Below, one piece after another: positions 6,804 through 12,949 of a DNA stretch of 14,677 bases (position 1 is the first letter of the stretch; each line of letters starts with the position of its first letter). Where the stretch lies: assembly GCA_040002845.1 (NCBI GenBank), contig JBDUDR010000062.1, forward strand, positions 1 through 14,677, given 5' to 3'. Origin of the DNA: JBDUDR01 sp040002845. Lineage in GTDB: Bacteria; Actinomycetota; Actinomycetes; Propionibacteriales; Nocardioidaceae. The position numbers and the translations under genes are program-made. The notes beneath the pieces were generated by a model, which was not told the origin of the DNA, searched no databases, and was given only the letters and a program-made list of their open reading frames with translations.

Positions 6804-7889
6804 TCAACCATCCCGATCGGTCGGGCTGCCAGGGTGCTCTTCCAGCATTGCCGCGGTGCCAGTCGCGGGTCCTGGTTCCACAGCTCTGTTCTCACCGATC
6901 CATGCGTCGACCCGCTCCCACCAGCCGAACAACCAGTCGATGCGCTCGTCCCGACCGGCCGGGATCTCCGAGCGGGGTACGCGCCACCAGCGCATCACGA
7001 TCGCCTTGTCCATCGGTAGCTCTCGCCACAGGTCCGCAACCGTGAGCAGGTGATCGAGACCCGTGTGGGCGACCAGCAACACGTCGGACTCCGGTGACGC
7101 GTCGAGCGCGGCGATCACGCCTCCGGGCCTGGGTGCGATGACGTGCCGCATCCGCTCCGCGCGCCGAGCCATTCGCTCGAGTCCGAGCCGATGCAGCCGG
7201 TCGATGGCCCGGGCTCGTCGTCCGGGAGTGAAGTTGCCGCCTTCGGGGAAGATCACGAATGCGTCGTTGGCGTCCAGGTCCGTTGCGAGCATGGCGATCT
7301 GGCGTTCGACGGCGTCGCCATCGCGGCCGGGGTTCGGTGAGATGAATCGGCTCGGCAACCGGTTCAGGATCACGTCCACCATCGGGTCCCATTGCAGGGT
7401 GTCCTTCAACACGACGCGTGGCTCCCGGTCGTACCAGTTCACCAAGGCATGCATCACAATGAACGAGTCGCCCGGCCCCGCGTGGCGGCAGCAGACCAGC
7501 ACCGGGCTGCCCGGATGGGCGTCCGGGGCCGGGCCCTCGACCTCCACGCTGAGCGACAACACCCGGCTGGCCTCGCGGAACATGATCCGCAGGTACGCCC
7601 CGACGATGTCGTAGTGCAGTCGCTCGAAGTACGGCCGCCTGATCGCCCAGCCGAATCCCGACATCAACCAGATCCCGAACAGCACGACAAGGATCACCGA
7701 CTCCGTCACCAACTGGAGGATCACGATCCACATCAGGCGTAGGGGTCGCAGCCGGCCGGGAGCAAACCTCGACAACACGGCGGCAACCAGGATCCACACC
7801 GGCAACGTCGTCAGCGCCAGGAGGGTCGCGACGATGAGCCCGGGCCCGAAGACCAGCCGGCGGACCCAGCGCGGAGGCAGCAACGTCAT
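6804..7889 (-). CDS. PlsC-type 1-acylglycerol-3-phosphate acyltransferase family protein
   Basis: 361-residue membrane acyltransferase. Two or three hydrophobic segments occupy the N-terminus (about 15-40 and 53-78). The LPLAT/PlsC domain follows: motif I CRHAGPGDSF (His136, Asp141) and motif III FVIFPEGGNFTPGRR (212-225), both intact, so it is predicted active in transferring an acyl chain to a lyso-lipid. The exact acceptor is not readable; the extended N-terminus and C-terminus differ from housekeeping PlsC. The ATG overlaps the stop of the upstream patatin gene by 4 nt (ATGA), suggesting stoichiometric expression. There is no clear Shine-Dalgarno, consistent with coupling. An acyltransferase next to a patatin hydrolase suggests membrane-lipid remodelling (inference). 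Confidence 0.9.
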   Translation of the reverse strand: MTLLPPRWVRRLVFGPGLIVATLLALTTLPVWILVAAVLSRFAPGRLRPLRLMWIVILQLVTESVILVVLFGIWLMSGFGWAIRRPYFERLHYDIVGAYLRIMFREASRVLSLSVEVEGPAPDAHPGSPVLVCCRHAGPGDSFIVMHALVNWYDREPRVVLKDTLQWDPMVDVILNRLPSRFISPNPGRDGDAVERQIAMLATDLDANDAFVIFPEGGNFTPGRRARAIDRLHRLGLERMARRAERMRHVIAPRPGGVIAALDASPESDVLLVAHTGLDHLLTVADLWRELPMDKAIVMRWWRVPRSEIPAGRDERIDWLFGWWERVDAWIGENRAVEPGPATGTAAMLEEHPGSPTDRDG

Positions 7890-8716
7890 GGCAGGCTGGC
7901 CGTCAGGTAGGCAAGCGACGCCGCCCTAGCCTGCTCGATCCGGCCGGCAATGCCGGCGAAGTCGCGGTACGCGAGGATCGAGTCGTCCCGCTTGGATCCG
8001 CCGCCGGTAGGCAACACGTACGCCTTGACCCCGGTGGGTAGCGCAGCCATCTCACGGGCGAACCGATGCCTGCGGGCGATCTCGAACGACACCCGTGCCA
8101 CCTCCCACGGTCGCTTCGGGACCTGGAGCGGCCGGTCGATGCGCCCGACCTGCAAGACGAACAGCCGCTCGGCGCCGAGTGCCGCGGCATGCCCGACCGG
8201 AATCGGGTTGACGATGCCCCCGTCGAGGAAATGCTCGCCGTTCACCTCCGCCGGCGGCAGCAACCCGGGTACGGCAGCCGAGGCCACGACTGCATCGACG
8301 ACAGGGCCGGTGGTGAACCAGTGCTCGGCTGCTCGTTCGATGCTGGCGGCGCAGCACTCGAAGTGCACCGGCAGGTCCTCGAAGCTGGCGTCTCCCAGCG
8401 CACGTTGCAAGGCGCTTCGCAGGCCTTCTGACGAGTGCAGATGGGTGCCGGTACGGGCCGCGCGACGCAACTGACGCACCGGTCCGTCGCGATAGACCCG
8501 GCCCTCGGAGAACGCCGTCTGCCACATCGCCCGCAGCTCGACAACGACCTCGGGACGCGGGTCGTGTGCCACCAGGGCACCGTTGAGGGCGCCGACCGAG
8601 GTTCCGACAACCATGTCTGGCCGGACGCCCATCTCCATCAGGGCCTGCAGCATCCCGACCTCGACGGCGCCGAGGACGCCACCACCCCCCAGTACGAAGG
8701 CGATGCGGCCGGTCAT
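7886..8716 (-). CDS. Patatin-like phospholipase family protein
   Basis: 276-residue cytoplasmic patatin/RssA-type lipid acyl hydrolase. The oxyanion loop is GGGGVLGAVEVG (10-21), the nucleophile Ser40 lies in VGTSVGALNG, and the catalytic aspartate is Asp165 in FLDGGIVNP; the Ser-Asp dyad is intact. Length is typical of the bacterial RssA subgroup. It starts 3 bp after the DUF3817 stop and overlaps the acyltransferase gene by 4 nt. No signal peptide. The likely substrate is a phospholipid or other acyl ester, not specified by sequence. Confidence 0.92.
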   Translation of the reverse strand: MTGRIAFVLGGGGVLGAVEVGMLQALMEMGVRPDMVVGTSVGALNGALVAHDPRPEVVVELRAMWQTAFSEGRVYRDGPVRQLRRAARTGTHLHSSEGLRSALQRALGDASFEDLPVHFECCAASIERAAEHWFTTGPVVDAVVASAAVPGLLPPAEVNGEHFLDGGIVNPIPVGHAAALGAERLFVLQVGRIDRPLQVPKRPWEVARVSFEIARRHRFAREMAALPTGVKAYVLPTGGGSKRDDSILAYRDFAGIAGRIEQARAASLAYLTASLP

Positions 8717-8719
8717 GGG

Positions 8720-9076
8720 CTAGCCGGAGACCGCACTGGAGTGGGGCCGGGTCTCGGGGAACTTCTCCCGCACCCTGGCGGTCGCCCGTCGCTCAGCATA
8801 GAACGTCATGAACGGGACCAGACCCGAGATCACCGTGGTCAACGTGAACGCGATCGACCACCGGGCCCTGGCGGCCAGCATCGCCACGGTGACCAGGAAC
8901 ACCATGTACAGGAAGCCATGGAGCACGCCTACGTACATGGCAAGCCACTCGCCCAGGCGCTGGGGATCGGTCCCCTCGGTGGTGAGGTACTTGAGGATCA
9001 CCCCGATGAACAGGAACACCAGCAACGTGCCGACGATGTACGCCATGATGCGGTAGCTGAGCAGCACCTTCCTCAC
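8720..9076 (-). CDS. DUF3817 family membrane protein
   Basis: 118-residue protein with three or so membrane helices (about 9-29, 42-67 and 73-92). It matches the DUF3817 family pattern: RIMAYIVGTLLVFL near the start, then MYVGVLHGFLYMVFL with a His-Gly inside a helix. Function unknown; the family also occurs in actinobacteria beside other genes. The GTG at 9076 lacks a strong ribosome-binding site and lies 6 bp after the SURF1 stop, so coupling from SURF1 is likely. Alternative starts at the internal GTG (fourth codon) or the ATG at codon 11 cannot be excluded. Confidence 0.88.
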   Translation of the reverse strand: MRKVLLSYRIMAYIVGTLLVFLFIGVILKYLTTEGTDPQRLGEWLAMYVGVLHGFLYMVFLVTVAMLAARARWSIAFTLTTVISGLVPFMTFYAERRATARVREKFPETRPHSSAVSG

Positions 9077-9082
9077 GGGCGC

Positions 9083-9814
9083 TCACGCTACCTGAGTCAG
9101 GTCACGGCAGATCCGCCACCACATGTACACCCCGAAGCCGGCGAACAGCACCCACTGGACGGCGTACAACGCATTGCGGAATCCCGACCAGGAGGAGGAT
9201 TCCGGTGTCGGCGGGGCCACGGCAGCCAGATCCGGGTCCGCGGCCGGTCGCTGCGAGGTGGCGACTAGGTACCCGCTGTAGAGGTCGAACGGCAGCACAC
9301 CGACCAGCACGGCGGGACTGATCGAGGTGACCACGGCGCCAGGGCCCGGTCCGCCTGAGACAAGCGCAGTCGTTGACTCGGCGGGCTCGAGGGCGCCCAC
9401 GACGGTAACCCGCCCGGTAGGTACGACTGCGCCCGGCGAGGCAGCGTCGGGCACCCACCCGCGTACGACCAGGATGGCACTCTCGCCGTCGACCCGCAGG
9501 GGAGTCAGCACCCACAGTCCAGCGCGCCGTCGGTCGAACCTGTCCTTGACGAAGAACTGACGAGATGAGTACTCACCGGTGACTCTGACCCGCTTCCCGA
9601 CGCCGTCTCCTGGGAACGGGTCGTCGCGGCCGAACACGCTCGCCAGCGGCACCGGAGCCGCAGCCGCGAGCGATTCCTGAGCCTGCCGGGACGCCTGGTG
9701 CTGGTGGTCGCGGTAGGTGTCCCATTGCCAGACCCCTCCGGCAAGCATGGCCGCAATCGCCGCGAGCGAGAACAGGTGGAACGCGATCAGTCGTGGGCTC
9801 AGCCAGCGAGTCAC
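9083..9814 (-). CDS. SURF1 family cytochrome oxidase biogenesis protein
   Basis: 243 residues from the GTG at 9814. SURF1 proteins help assemble haem-copper cytochrome c oxidase (family knowledge). The layout is typical: an N-terminal membrane helix (LIAFHLFSLAAIAAMLAGGVWQW), an extracytoplasmic domain with VRVTGEY, AGLWVLTPLR, AILVVRGWVP and FDLYSGYLVAT, and a C-terminal helix (NALYAVQWVLFAGFGVYMWW). The open frame runs upstream to 10099, but that part overlaps the preceding gene and has no SURF1 character. The GTG at 9814 shares one base with the upstream TAG stop. Oxidase subunits themselves are not in the window. Confidence 0.92.
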   Translation of the reverse strand: MTRWLSPRLIAFHLFSLAAIAAMLAGGVWQWDTYRDHQHQASRQAQESLAAAAPVPLASVFGRDDPFPGDGVGKRVRVTGEYSSRQFFVKDRFDRRRAGLWVLTPLRVDGESAILVVRGWVPDAASPGAVVPTGRVTVVGALEPAESTTALVSGGPGPGAVVTSISPAVLVGVLPFDLYSGYLVATSQRPAADPDLAAVAPPTPESSSWSGFRNALYAVQWVLFAGFGVYMWWRICRDLTQVA

Positions 9815-10302
9815 TAATCGAGACCGACCCGCGTACAGGGGCCCAGGTTTCCTACTGCGCGGGCACCTGGGCAGTCCCGCACGACCCAGGTCGTCACCCC
9901 GTCGTCTGCACGGGTCCCCTGGCCGACGAGCAAGCCGGTCTGGGTTGCGACACTGCGGTACGCACTCGTGGTGGTGACGCCATCGATGGTGTGGAGCACG
10001 GTCAGCTGGGCACTCTGAGAGTCGCGTATCGCTCGGGCGAGGCAACCCCTGAACGGTTGTGGGACGCGTTCGTGCCGGCTCAGTCGCACGACACCGCACG
10101 AGCTGGCGTACAGGTCGCCGAGGGATCCGCCGGTCTCCACGAGGCCGAGCGACGGCGATCGCAGGAGGTCCTCGAATCCTGGCGGTTCCACGGATTTCGC
10201 CACCGGCGTGCGTTCCGGTCCGCCGGGAGACAGCACGAGCAACAGCACAACGGTCGCAACGGCCAGCGACGTCGCCACCAGGCGTACCGCTCCAAGTTTC
10301 AT
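9814..10302 (-). CDS. Exported or membrane-anchored four-cysteine protein, unknown function
   Basis: I do not recognise this family. From the ATG at 10302 it is 162 residues: a short basic start, one hydrophobic helix (about 5-25, with AVATVVLLLVL) acting as signal or anchor, then a soluble domain with four cysteines (CGVV, GCLA, DCPG and PCTR contexts), consistent with two disulphides outside the membrane. Its stop shares one base with the SURF1 GTG, so the two are probably translated together; a link to oxidase assembly or the envelope is inference only. An in-frame TTG at 10326 overlaps the stop of the truncated epimerase (TTGA) and would add 8 residues. Neither start has a well-placed Shine-Dalgarno; I prefer the ATG because the hydrophobic helix then begins the protein. 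Confidence 0.7.
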   Translation of the reverse strand: MKLGAVRLVATSLAVATVVLLLVLSPGGPERTPVAKSVEPPGFEDLLRSPSLGLVETGGSLGDLYASSCGVVRLSRHERVPQPFRGCLARAIRDSQSAQLTVLHTIDGVTTTSAYRSVATQTGLLVGQGTRADDGVTTWVVRDCPGARAVGNLGPCTRVGLD

Positions 10303-10322
10303 GAGAGCCGAATCATCACATG

Positions 10323-10853
10323 TCAACGGCTCCCGTCCAACGCGAGGCTAGGGCTCAGCCGAGCACGTTGCGGAACCTCGACGTACCTGATGGCGTCCAG
10401 CGTCCGGGCGGATACCGCAGTCGGCGTCGGGTCGAGCGGGCTGGTCTCGTCCTTGACCCGATCACCCGTGCGTTCGTTCGGCCAGCCGGTGTAGCTCTGC
10501 GCGATGAACCGTTTCACCCCGGACGCGCGCGATGCGGCAAGCAGGTGGTCGGTGCCGGTCGTACGCAGCCGGTTTGTCTCCGCGAACTCCTCGTCGAACT
10601 TCTTGAGGTTCCCCATCGTCGCCAATGCCGTCAGCTGGTGGATCACCACGTCCGGCTCGGCGCCGGCAACGGTGTCGGCGACCGAGGCCCGGTCCAGTCC
10701 GTCCATCACGATGCCATCTGCACCGGCTGCTTCCAGCGCCGCAAGCTTGTCCGGCGACCTCGTCGTACCCACGAGCTCATGTCCGGCATCGATCAACTGC
10801 GGCAGCAGTCGCCGGCCCAGCGCACCGGTTGCTCCAGCAAGTAAAACTCGCAT
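10323..10853 (-). pseudogene. NAD(P)-dependent epimerase/NmrA-like protein, 3'-truncated
   Basis: 176-residue open frame that starts as a normal atypical SDR/epimerase: GATGALGRR (7-15) is the dinucleotide-binding motif, then HQLTAL, TNRLRTTGTDHLL and FIAQSYTGWPNERTG. Family similarity stops at about residue 159 (RTLDAIRYVE) and the last 17 residues look unrelated. Members are usually around 300 residues, so roughly the C-terminal 130, including much of the substrate-binding half, are missing. I see no remainder elsewhere in the window. Such epimerases are one of the standard target classes of ECF41 sigma factors, and a divergent ECF41 remnant lies beside it. Start ATG at 10853 with aagggag upstream. 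It could still be expressed as a short Rossmann protein, but loss of function is more likely. Confidence 0.75.
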
Positions 10854-10881
10854 AGTCGTCTTCTCCCTTCACCACTCGTAC

Positions 10882-10908
10882 GACGAGACATCGAGCGAGT
10901 TTGTGACA
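10882..10908 (-). promoter_or_regulatory. ECF41-type promoter for the epimerase gene
   Basis: Reading the minus strand, TGTCACA (10908-10902) is followed after exactly 16 nt by CGTC (10885-10882). This equals the published ECF41 promoter, TGTCACA and CGTC with a spacer of about 16. The -10 lies about 28 nt before the epimerase ATG, with the ribosome-binding site between. The position, spacing and neighbouring ECF41 and epimerase genes all agree. Activity now is uncertain because the local sigma gene is internally deleted. Confidence 0.8.
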
Positions 10909-10919
10909 GGCTCGTTGGT

Positions 10920-11321
10920 GTGACCGACCTGGCGACGGCGCACGACGAGCTGCGACCCCTGATGTTCTCGATCGCCTACCGGATGCTGGGCAGCGTCGCC
11001 GAGGCCCAGGACGTCGTCAAGGACGCGTTCCTCAACATGCGCAGGAGCACGCTGGACGGCATGGTCATCGAGTCGGTAGACGCGTTCGCGGCAACGGTCA
11101 CGACCGTCGAGCCGGTGCTGACCAACGGTCAACCTGGTGCGCGCTTTCTCATCGGTGACGGTTCACTGCTCGGGGTTATGTCACTCGAGATCGCGGATGG
11201 CCGGATCCGGTCCATCGCCAACCAGATCAACCCCGACAAGCTTCAGCACCTGGGTCGAGTCGGCGACTTGACCACGCTGATGCAGCAAGCTGGTCCGAGG
11301 CAGGGAGGTGCGGGGCGATGA
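10920..11321 (+). pseudogene. ECF41 (SigJ-like) sigma factor with in-frame internal deletion
   Basis: 133-residue open frame built from the two ends of an ECF41 sigma factor. Residues 1-62 match the sigma-2 start (LRPLMFSIAYRMLGSVAEAQDVV, then SVDAFAATVTT). Residues 63-123 match the end of the SnoaL-like C-terminal extension, including the NPDKL motif (104-108) typical of ECF41. Normal members are around 300 residues, so about 170 are missing: the rest of sigma-2, all of sigma-4 (DNA binding) and the DGGGK/R-type motif. The join lies near 11105, inside a short inverted repeat (acggtc-ac-gaccgt, 11094-11107). GTG start at 10920 with a poor ribosome-binding site. It cannot act as a normal sigma factor; a residual core-binding or regulatory role is speculation. 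The stop overlaps the next gene by 4 nt. Confidence 0.8.
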
Positions 11322-12268
11322 AGCTAGAGATCCTGCACATGCACGATTGTCCGAACGTGGCCGCTCTCGAGGTCCTTCTCACGGAGCTCGTCGGTGGCCG
11401 TACCGACGTCGAGATCAGCCTGCAGCTCGTCGAGGATGACGAGCAAGCCGCCAAGCTGGGCATGGCGGGGTCACCGACCCTGCTGATCAACGGAGCCGAC
11501 GCATTCGCCGACCCCTTGGATACCCCGAGTTTTTCCTGTCGGCTCTACCGCGACGACGACGGGCGACTTGCCGGCCTGCCTTCAGTGGCGCAACTGCGCC
11601 GGGCCCTGGCCCGGGCAGATACCCTCCGCGGTCCTTCACTGCCCGATTCGCGCGTACCTCGGTCGCCGAGCGTCGACCTGGTGCGCCGCGCAGCCTTCAA
11701 TGCCCTGTGGGAGGGCTCAGCACCGCCGCTGAGCACGCTTGCGGCCGCCACCGCTCTGGAGGTCTCACACGCCCGGGGGGTAGTCGCCCAGCTCGTCGCC
11801 GCCGGGATCGCCACGATCGAGGGTGACCTCGCCGGCGACCCGCTGATTGTGGGGGCTGACGGCGTGACCGTGCGCAACACTCCTCATCGGCTCGTCCTGC
11901 GCGACCGGGCGGTCAACACCTGGTGCGCATTTGACGCGGTGGGGATCCCCGCCGCCCTCGGCGACGCCGTGGCTCAAACCGCCTGCCCCACCTGCGGCGT
12001 CGCCCTCGAACTCGTCCTTCGGAAGGGAAAACCGCCCGGTGGTAGCCGTGTCGTGGGTTGGTGGCCCCAGGCAACCGAAGGTCCGGTGAACGAGTCCTTT
12101 TGCCCAACTGCCTCCTTGTTCTGCAGCCGCGCGCACCTCGACACCTGGCTCGCGACCGCAAACGCCCCCGGAGAAGCTCTACCTTTGACCGAGCTCGCCG
12201 ATCGAGGCCGGGTCACCTGGTCCCTTTTCGCCAACCCACAAAGCGCGGCTGGGAGGAAGTTGTCTTGA
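11318..12268 (+). CDS. merB: Organomercurial (alkylmercury) lyase-like protein with N-terminal thioredoxin-like domain
   Basis: 316 residues. Residues 1-100 look like a thioredoxin-fold domain (HMHDCPN at 7-13, GSPTLLINGADAF at 51-63) with a single Cys rather than CxxC. A winged-helix-like segment (about 118-198) and the MerB domain follow. MerB cleaves the carbon-mercury bond using two cysteines and an aspartate (Cys96, Asp99, Cys159 in the E. coli plasmid enzyme). Here Cys203-x2-Asp206 in NTWCAFD and Cys262 in ESFCPTASLF align by hand with those residues; Cys223 or Cys226 may match Cys117. The ATG overlaps the sigma-remnant stop (ATGA) and has ggaggtg 7 nt upstream. No merR, merA or merT is nearby, so the true substrate could be another organometal or thiol compound. 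The symbol is by domain only. Confidence 0.85.
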   Translation: MKLEILHMHDCPNVAALEVLLTELVGGRTDVEISLQLVEDDEQAAKLGMAGSPTLLINGADAFADPLDTPSFSCRLYRDDDGRLAGLPSVAQLRRALARADTLRGPSLPDSRVPRSPSVDLVRRAAFNALWEGSAPPLSTLAAATALEVSHARGVVAQLVAAGIATIEGDLAGDPLIVGADGVTVRNTPHRLVLRDRAVNTWCAFDAVGIPAALGDAVAQTACPTCGVALELVLRKGKPPGGSRVVGWWPQATEGPVNESFCPTASLFCSRAHLDTWLATANAPGEALPLTELADRGRVTWSLFANPQSAAGRKLS

Positions 12269-12302
12269 TCACCTACGGGGCACGCACAGCAGGCGGACAT
12301 CC

Positions 12303-12899
12303 ATGAGCCCGTCTGCGGGCGGACGTCGCTGGTGGCTTGCCGGTGCCGGTCTGCTGTTCCTGGCCAGCGGCGGGTATCTCGGGCTTGTCACGGGCGCGGT
12401 TCCGCTCGATGTCGGCGTCGGCCGCCGGATCCGTGCCCTGGGTCCACAGATCGTCGAGATGGCAGCGCCGCAGGAGCTGGTCTTCGACCTGATCGCTCAG
12501 CCGTACCTCGGCCGACCCACCCGCGCGATGGCCGACAAGATTCGCATCCTCGAACGCGGGGACGACATGGTGCTAGCCGCCCACCGAACCCCTATCCGCG
12601 GCAGGCTGGTTGCGACGACAGTCGAGACGGTGCGGTTCACTCGACCCGACCGGGTGGACTTCCGGCTGGTACGCGGGCCGGTGCCATACGTTGTCGAGCG
12701 CTTCGAACTGGCCAGCCATGGACGCGGCACCCGCCTGGCCTACCGCGGCGAGCTCGGAACCGATCTGTGGGCGGCCGGGCAGCGCTGGGGCGACCTGGTC
12801 GCGGCACGCTGGGAAGCGGTGGTTGCCGACTCACTCGCCACCATCAAAGCCGAAGCCGAGAGGCAGACAGCGCGCTCCTCCATCGAGAAGGTGCGATGA
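12303..12899 (+). CDS. SRPBCC-domain protein with N-terminal membrane helix
   Basis: 198 residues. A membrane helix lies near the start (about 10-30, WWLAGAGLLFLASGGYLGLVT). An SRPBCC (polyketide cyclase/START-like) domain follows from about residue 46: IVEMAAPQELVFDLIAQPY at its start, then alternating strands (VATTVETVRFTRPDRVDFRL, VVERFEL, GTRLAYRGEL) and a long C-terminal helix (about 163-188). SRPBCC folds bind hydrophobic ligands in a deep cavity; the ligand is unknown. The ATG at 12303 has aggcgg about 9 nt upstream, 34 bp after the MerB-like stop, so the two are probably one transcript. A joint role is inferred from spacing only. Confidence 0.82.
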   Translation: MSPSAGGRRWWLAGAGLLFLASGGYLGLVTGAVPLDVGVGRRIRALGPQIVEMAAPQELVFDLIAQPYLGRPTRAMADKIRILERGDDMVLAAHRTPIRGRLVATTVETVRFTRPDRVDFRLVRGPVPYVVERFELASHGRGTRLAYRGELGTDLWAAGQRWGDLVAARWEAVVADSLATIKAEAERQTARSSIEKVR

Positions 12900-12918
12900 C
12901 GACACGGTGATCACGAGC

Positions 12919-12949
12919 TGGGCCTCGAGCCTCGGGCTCAGCGGGCCCA
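12919..12949. terminator. Hairpin between convergent SRPBCC and lipoprotein genes
   Basis: tgggcc (12919-12924) pairs with ggccca (12944-12949), enclosing a second perfect stem gagcc (12927-12931) and ggctc (12935-12939) with a 3-nt loop. It begins 20 bp after the plus-strand stop and covers the minus-strand stop. No U-tract. A possible bidirectional terminator. Confidence 0.45.

Noticed and set aside
8435..9268. 277-codon plus-strand open frame opposite patatin, DUF3817 and SURF1
   Set aside because: Antisense composition rich in His, Gly and Gln, with no recognisable domain; three real genes lie opposite.
9815..10099. N-terminal extension of the SURF1 frame up to 10099
   Set aside because: It would overlap most of the upstream gene and adds Arg/Pro-rich sequence without SURF1 character; the GTG at 9814 fits the family start.
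10869..11132. 87-codon minus-strand open frame opposite the sigma remnant
   Set aside because: It is antisense to a recognisable ECF41 sigma-2 segment and covers the promoter; no independent protein features.
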